Shown here: positions 58,901-64,000 of the stretch, piece after piece
How positions within the stretch are numbered: position 1 is the first letter of the stretch
Layout: the number at the start of each line of letters is the position of its first letter
Assembly (NCBI GenBank): GCA_000827265.1
Contig: KN834761.1
Location: 322,556-386,555 of the forward strand
DNA length: 64,000 nt
Source of the DNA: Collybiopsis luxurians FD-317 M1
Lineage: Eukaryota > Basidiomycota > Agaricomycetes > Agaricales > Omphalotaceae
Direction: 5' to 3'
Translations under genes and position numbers: made by a program
Notes under the pieces: generated by a model
Told to the model about the DNA's origin: nothing
The model's input: the letters and a program-made list of their open reading frames with translations, nothing else
The model's database searches: none

Positions 58901-59095
58901 TTTCTTCTCCGACGTCCTCCTTGCCCTCCACCACCCTCCTCCCTGTCCCGCCCGTCGGTTCTTCGGTAGTACGGTACTGTAACCACCCCCTACCCCTTTT
59001 CGGAGGCGGTCCACATTCGTTTGACAACGCAAAAATTTTGACTCCTGAACAAACAATCTCTTGAACTCGTACTCGTACTTTAACCCTGTTCCACG
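55948..59095. other. long intergenic region with assembly gap
   Basis: 3.1 kb with no supported gene. It contains the N gap, and a TATAAAGATA string at 58841 about 255 bp before the LPMO start. A pyrimidine-rich tract lies at about 58,886-58,910. Any gene could be hidden only in part by the 229-bp gap. Confidence 0.5.
56608..56836. other. assembly gap (229 N) flanked by poly-G
   Basis: Runs of 20 G (56587-56606) and 8 G (56837-56844) on the two sides suggest a G-homopolymer or dark-cycle artefact at the scaffold join rather than real sequence. Confidence 0.9.
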
Positions 59096-61582
59096 ATGCG
59101 GTCTATATCCATCGGTCTATTCGCCGGCGTCGTCTGTGCTACAGCCGTCAATGCCCACTTGGCTATCTTTACCGACGGGATGTGGTGTAAAAATGTTCGT
59201 TCGCTGTTTTTTTTTCTCGTTGGTTGCTTTCCGTTGATATCCGAATTACCGACTTGCAATAGGGCGCGGACGGGAATAACCCAAACTCTGACGATCCCGT
59301 TACTCCGTTGTACATGCTCGAGCAGGATCAATGGTGGTGTACGCTCGCTTTTTCCTTTACCTTTTCCGTCGGGCTCAGTTCGCTGATACCCAATCTCCAA
59401 ACTAGTCCATGCCGTGAACGGCGTAAGTTTGCCATACCCATACCCGCACCTCTGTCCCCTCCTCACCTCCCTTCTCTTTTTGATAACTACCAGTGCAACA
59501 AACAACCCCCTGCTGATGGGGAAATCCTCAACTTGTTCGTATCGCCTCGTTATCTACCCTTTTGCCCCTGGAGACGCGTCTAATCTGATTACTCTCGTTG
59601 GTGTAGACCCGCTGGACAATCCATAACCGTAGAAATCGCTGCCAACCAAGGCAAGACCAGTCTTTCGTTTGATGGGCAATATGTTAGTGCTTGGCCGGAT
59701 GGTAATACTTATCCTGATAATTATGTATGTCGTTCAATTTTTGAGTTTCGTTTCCCGCCAATTGCTGATATGTTTCTTTGACCCGCTGTTACTCGTTTGT
59801 TAGAACGTACCTACTTGTATTACGTCGCCGAACAGTTAGTTTCCACGGGATGGTCCTTTGTGTTTGATGTACTCACTCAATCGCTCACTCGTAGTGCACA
59901 CCGAGAACCAGACTAGGGCAGCCGGGACCGCGCTCGCTATTTCCTATGTCGTACGTCACGATCTACTTTTCATACTGTCGAGTTCTCAACGGTAGTGGGT
60001 ATCGTTTTTGCAGTCCGACATTGATCAAGTCACGCAAGATAACCTCGTCGTTTTCTCTGTAGCTTACAAGTGAGTGTATTGTTCTTCGTCCCTGTTCATC
60101 GGGGAGAGTCCTTTTCTGGTGACTGACATGCTGACGTGTGACTGTGTAGCACACCCTGGAAACTAGAAACGACGTATCAAGTACCCGCCGCTATGCCACC
60201 CTGCCCTGATGGTGGATGTATCTGTGCTGTGAGTTGCTCTGTTTCGTAACGTTCAACGTTGAACGGGCGAGTTGCTGACGTGTTTCTGTTTCTTTCACGC
60301 TTTCTAGTGGGGATGGGTAAGTTTTTTTTTGTGTAAAGGGAATATAATGTTCGCTTGCTCATGATCGTTCTTTTTTACGTCTGTTTTTGCTCGGACGATA
60401 GATCCCTAATGGGTGAGTTTTTACGGTATTTCTTGAGTCGATAGGGTTTATCGTTAACGCTTGAAACCTTTTTTCCGTCTTCCTCCTCCTCTTTCGATAT
60501 CACCTACCCTTCCCCCCCTTCTCCCTCTTCCCCCTCCATCACTTCGTCCCCCCTCTACCTGTACCTGTACCTGTACCTGTACCTCCCTCCCACCTCTAGC
60601 TGCGGCCAAGCCAACATGTACCACGAAGCCATCCGCTGCAACGTCACCGGCTCGACCTCCTCCACCCCCGTCGGCACGCCCCAACCTCCCGTCTGGTGTG
60701 AAGATGATCAGAGTCAGTGTGTACAGGGGCCGAAACAGATGTTGTATTGGCACCAGGCGAGCGGGAATAATATTGAAGTGGATGGGTATGATTTGGTGGG
60801 GGAGAGGAAGAGTCCGGGGTATAATGCAAAGTGTGGGTTTGCTGATGGTGAGTGTGGGTTTCTTTTTGGGGGTTGTGGGGTTGTGGTTTGTGGGGGTGGG
60901 TTGGGATGGGTCGGGTCGGTTCGGAGGGGCGCAGGGTTCCTTTTTTAAATCATTTTTGGGGGAATGTGTGTTTGATGCTGATGCTTCGTTGTTGATAGGT
61001 GCACAGAATGATATTTTCACTGGATCTGGTTCATCGACTTCCTCGTCTTCATCGAGCTCCTCGTCGAGCTCCTCATCCTCATCCTCTTCGAGTTCATCTA
61101 GCTCGAGTTCATCCTCCTCATCCTCCTCTTCCTCGTCGTCTTCTAGCGGCACGGAGTACGTCGCTTCCGATTCCAACTCCGACTCCAGCTCGTCTGCCCA
61201 GGCGGACTCGGGTTCCTCCTCTTCTTCCTCTGCGGCGTACACCCCTACGGACGCTTCTACCCCAACTGCCACCTCATCCGCCACTGAAACCCAAAGCCAG
61301 AGCGACGCTTCCACACCGACTGCTGCTGCTGCTGATTCCAACTCCAACTCCAACTCCAACTCCAACTCGGATGCGAACGCGGACGCAGTAAGCGCCACCG
61401 CTACCACCACCGCTACCTCATCCGCTACGTCCGCGTCTGGCTCTGGCTCGTCTGGTTCTGGACGGAAATGTAAACGCAGAGTGAATGAGAAGAGGGATGA
61501 GCCGATGATTATGCATCATCGAGCTGCGTATGTTCATGCTCAGCATCGGAAGACGATGAAGAGGAGGCAGGAGGGTTTTTAG
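59096..61582 (+). CDS. AA14-like lytic polysaccharide monooxygenase with Ser-rich tail (474 aa)
   Basis: Thirteen exons (59096-59194, 59263-59338, 59406-59422, 59494-59534, 59607-59724, 59804-59834, 59895-59950, 60014-60069, 60150-60228, 60308-60316, 60402-60412, 60600-60847, 60999-61582) give 474 residues. A 20-residue signal peptide ends before His21, which becomes the N-terminal copper-brace His. AA14 landmarks are PLYMLEQDQWWFH, LPAGQSITVEIA, a second candidate brace His129 in NMHTENQ, ALAISYVSDIDQV, MPPCPDGGCICAWGWI, EAIRCNVTGSTS, KQMLYWHQ and DGAQNDIF. AA14 enzymes oxidatively cleave xylan coating cellulose in white-rot fungi. From about residue 290 a long Ser run, then Ser/Thr/Asn/Asp-rich linkers, lead to a basic C terminus (GRKCKRRVNEKRD...KTMKRRQEGF). 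There is no CBM1. Two exons are only 9 and 11 nt. Confidence 0.85.
60556..60584. repeat. TACCTG microsatellite within an LPMO intron
   Basis: Four full TACCTG units plus a partial one, a few bases before the exon-12 acceptor (CTCTAG at 60594-60599). Confidence 0.85.
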
Positions 61583-64000
61583 GGTGGGATTGAGATGACT
61601 ATGAGGACGAGAACGGGACCCCCTTCAGCTGGGGTAGGTTGGGTTCCCTCCACGGCGTTCCACAGATGATGTCGGTGACTTGATGACTGATGGTGATGGT
61701 GTTGACGATGTTCCTCTTCCTGGTGCGCCTGTGCGTGTACTGCCAGAGTGTGTCCCTCGCCCATCGAGCGTGGCGTAACGCGGCACATTGCACGTTATGT
61801 TCACGGAAATGAAAAAATCTCGAAAAAAATGATTCCGCTCGTTTTGACAAACAAGATACCCCTTCTCCTCCCAGCCGCCCCTTTCCGTCTCTAGTTTTGC
61901 CGGTTCGGTGGTTCCGGTTTTTACTCAAAGTCAAATCACATATCTATGCGATGGTTTTCGATCATCCTTGTTTTCTTTTCCTTTTCTTTCTCCGGTTCTC
62001 GGTTCTGGTACTTGTTTTAACTGTCGACTTTTGCGCTGGTCCTCGTGCTTGTGCTCGTGCATGTGCATGGTGCGCTTGGTTTTCCTCTTTCTTCGCTTTC
62101 TTTGCTTTTTTTTTCGGCTGTGCTGGAATTCAGAAACGTAACGGGGCCTCTTCTCAGCTTTTTGCGCTGCTTTGTATCGTTTTCCGTGTTTTGATGGGGG
62201 TCTCGATGGCCTTTTTTTCGGTATCAGTATCATCAGTAGGTCAAGTACTTGTTAGGTTAGGTGGTGTACCTGAGGGCTGAAGCTAATGTTTGATACTGAC
62301 GCTGAAGCTAAAGGTTTGGTTTGGTTTGATGTGGAAGGGAAGCGTACATATATCCATAGTACATACATACTCTATCTAAGTAGACACAGAATATACGTGT
62401 TACGTGTATATACCATGATCTACCTCGAGTTGAGTGATCAGTGACTGGTGATTCGGGGGATTGTTGGAGTTGGACTCGGAGTACGTTCGATTTTTTTAAG
62501 TGATTTTGTCTTACGGGGCGAGGAGAATCATAAAGGGAGAAGTTGGGTTAAAGGAAGTAACTGACCTGGAAATGCTTATAAGGGGCATTCAACGCATCAA
62601 CGCAAGGTTGCATTAAGTGTTATGGCTGACTTGAGCGTGTACATACCCGATTTCTCCTTTCGTTCTATCTGGACGAGTATAAACCAAATAGTCCATACGT
62701 GAATGGAGCAAAACACACATACATGATGACAAAACCGTGGTCCGAACGCGAACGGCGTGAGCGTGTTGACTGAGCAACTCCTCACAGGATCTCGAAATTC
62801 CTTTCGTTCTTACCACCATCACGATGCACCCACGAAATATCTACCGCGAAGGGATCGATTTTGTTTCGCTTTCAAACGATTTTCTGCCATTGAACAAGTA
62901 TTAAGTGTACGACAGCCAAATTCGCAGACAGCTCAGTTGAGTCATTGTAGCCTAGTACACATAATACAATTGCCTTCAAGAACCAGGACGCTCAAAAGTG
63001 CCTTAATTCAAAGGGGAAATCGAACAATAACTTATCTAGTCAATGCAGATGCTTGACCGAAGCTTTACTCTATCGTGACTTTGGGTTAAAAATCCAGCTT
63101 CCTTCTGACAGACTTTGCCCTCCTGTACGTGCTGAAGCGGATTCTTTCTTTCGTTCTTCTTCAGCTCTTTGATGCTAATTTAGGTCCCAAATGGGTTCTT
63201 TAAATTGTTTGGGAGACTCTTCGTTGCTCTAAGGATGTTTCAGGCTCAACTAAGTTCTTTGGATTCAAGACATTGTTCCCGTTTTCTCGAAGAGGACAAT
63301 CCGCTGGCTCTTCATGGAATTAATAGGTACGGTCATGACTGATGATTCTCTTCTACCGCTGACGGTTCCATAGCGGTACAGGCGCGTCTGCAATCTATTT
63401 GTTACTCGGTTGTGCAATAGGGAAATCATGGAATTTTGTGGCGTCTGGTACATTTATATATAGTTAGATCTTTTCCATGGGTCTTTAATATCTCCGAGTA
63501 GAAATAGGCCCTAACTCCTTCGGCCACGCTCGAGGAATATATCAGCCAATCATCTTAATGAGCGGATTCAGCTCGTTCAGCCTAATCCAGCATTTCCAGT
63601 CCCCGCTCCCTTATTCCTTGCTGAGGAAGCGACCTGGGTTTCTCCCAACTTTCTTTCAGTAAAATTCGTCTGTTTATTTTCCCCAGCTTCGAATTCAACA
63701 TGTGTAATTCTCCGTTCTACAGCAATTTTTAAAACCTAGCCTGATCAGCTGAGGTGAAGCAGCTCGGTCCTAAAGCTTGCATATGCCTAATTCTGTATCT
63801 ACGTAGGTTTATTGCTGATCAGGTGGTCGTGCTTAGGTTTGTACTGGCACAGAAGTCGAGATGATCACCCCGGGGCGACGAATCACCTTTTGTTGGGAAG
63901 ATGGCCGAGGGAATTGGAAGACTCGGCAGATTTGAAGGTACGAAGCTCGATGTGCTTCTCAGATCGAGAACCACATCGTTACTGAGTTTGTTCAAAGTCA
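61583..64000. other. intergenic to the window end, no supported gene
   Basis: 2.4 kb. Open frames here are compositionally biased (Phe/Cys or Lys/Arg runs from pyrimidine tracts) and lack splice context. No RNA gene was recognised. Confidence 0.45.

Noticed and set aside
60454..61410. Long Glu-rich open frame antisense to the LPMO gene
   Set aside because: It is the mirror of the Ser-codon repeat (TCC/TCG/TCA read as GAG/GAA-type codons) and crosses intron and exon borders of a well-supported gene.
61897..62280. 127-codon Phe/Cys/Ala-rich plus frame after the LPMO
   Set aside because: Derived from pyrimidine-rich 3' flanking sequence. It has no homology, and the opposite strand gives an equally long Lys/Arg frame.

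Overview
This 64-kb window reads as nuclear DNA of a filamentous basidiomycete, most likely an Agaricomycete. Nearly every gene must be assembled from short exons separated by roughly 45-130 nt introns with GT...AG ends. The families seen (DUF6534 membrane proteins, an AA14-like LPMO, WSC-domain secreted protein, GMC oxidoreductases, MYND protein) are typical of mushroom-forming fungi. All exon structures below were spliced by hand; for almost all genes the exon phases close exactly to a terminal stop, which is the main support for the models.

Layout. 0-10 kb: the 5' part of an unnamed Gly-rich membrane-like gene runs off the left edge (minus). Then come a small secreted protein (2.2 kb), a DUF6534 membrane protein, a TPMT-family methyltransferase, a second small secreted protein with an internal 67-bp repeat, and an Atg15-type vacuolar lipase. 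11-16 kb: two tandem DUF6534 paralogues. 17-22.5 kb: a MYND zinc-finger protein, a dienelactone hydrolase and a two-WSC-domain secreted protein. 23.4-29.8 kb: a tandem duplication of a 15-exon GMC oxidoreductase. 30.4-33.3 kb: a Ggc1-type mitochondrial GTP/GDP carrier and an SDR lacking the catalytic lysine. 35-43.6 kb: a dead and a live copy of a multi-pass membrane protein, with a 2.9-kb inverted-repeat element between them that carries no transposase. 44-48 kb: three ERD2 (KDEL-receptor)-like genes in a row, one intact, one decayed and one broken only by a single internal TGA. 48.8-52 kb: a small secreted protein and a 2-oxoglutarate oxygenase homologue that has lost its iron ligands. 52.5-56 kb: two more intact members of the multi-pass membrane family. 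A 229-bp N gap flanked by poly-G lies at 56.6 kb. 59.1-61.6 kb: an AA14-like LPMO with a long serine-rich tail.

How it fits together: there is no obvious single pathway. Housekeeping genes (Atg15, Ggc1) are interspersed with lineage-specific secreted proteins and repeatedly duplicated multi-pass membrane proteins. Ten loci (seven intact, three broken) belong to three membrane families, so the dominant theme is local duplication and decay of membrane proteins. I found no CRISPR, tRNA or rRNA. The most interesting observations are the ligand-less 2OG oxygenase, the ERD2-like cluster with one near-intact gene interrupted by one stop, the non-autonomous element with matching 10-bp flanks, and the repeat-bearing small secreted protein.
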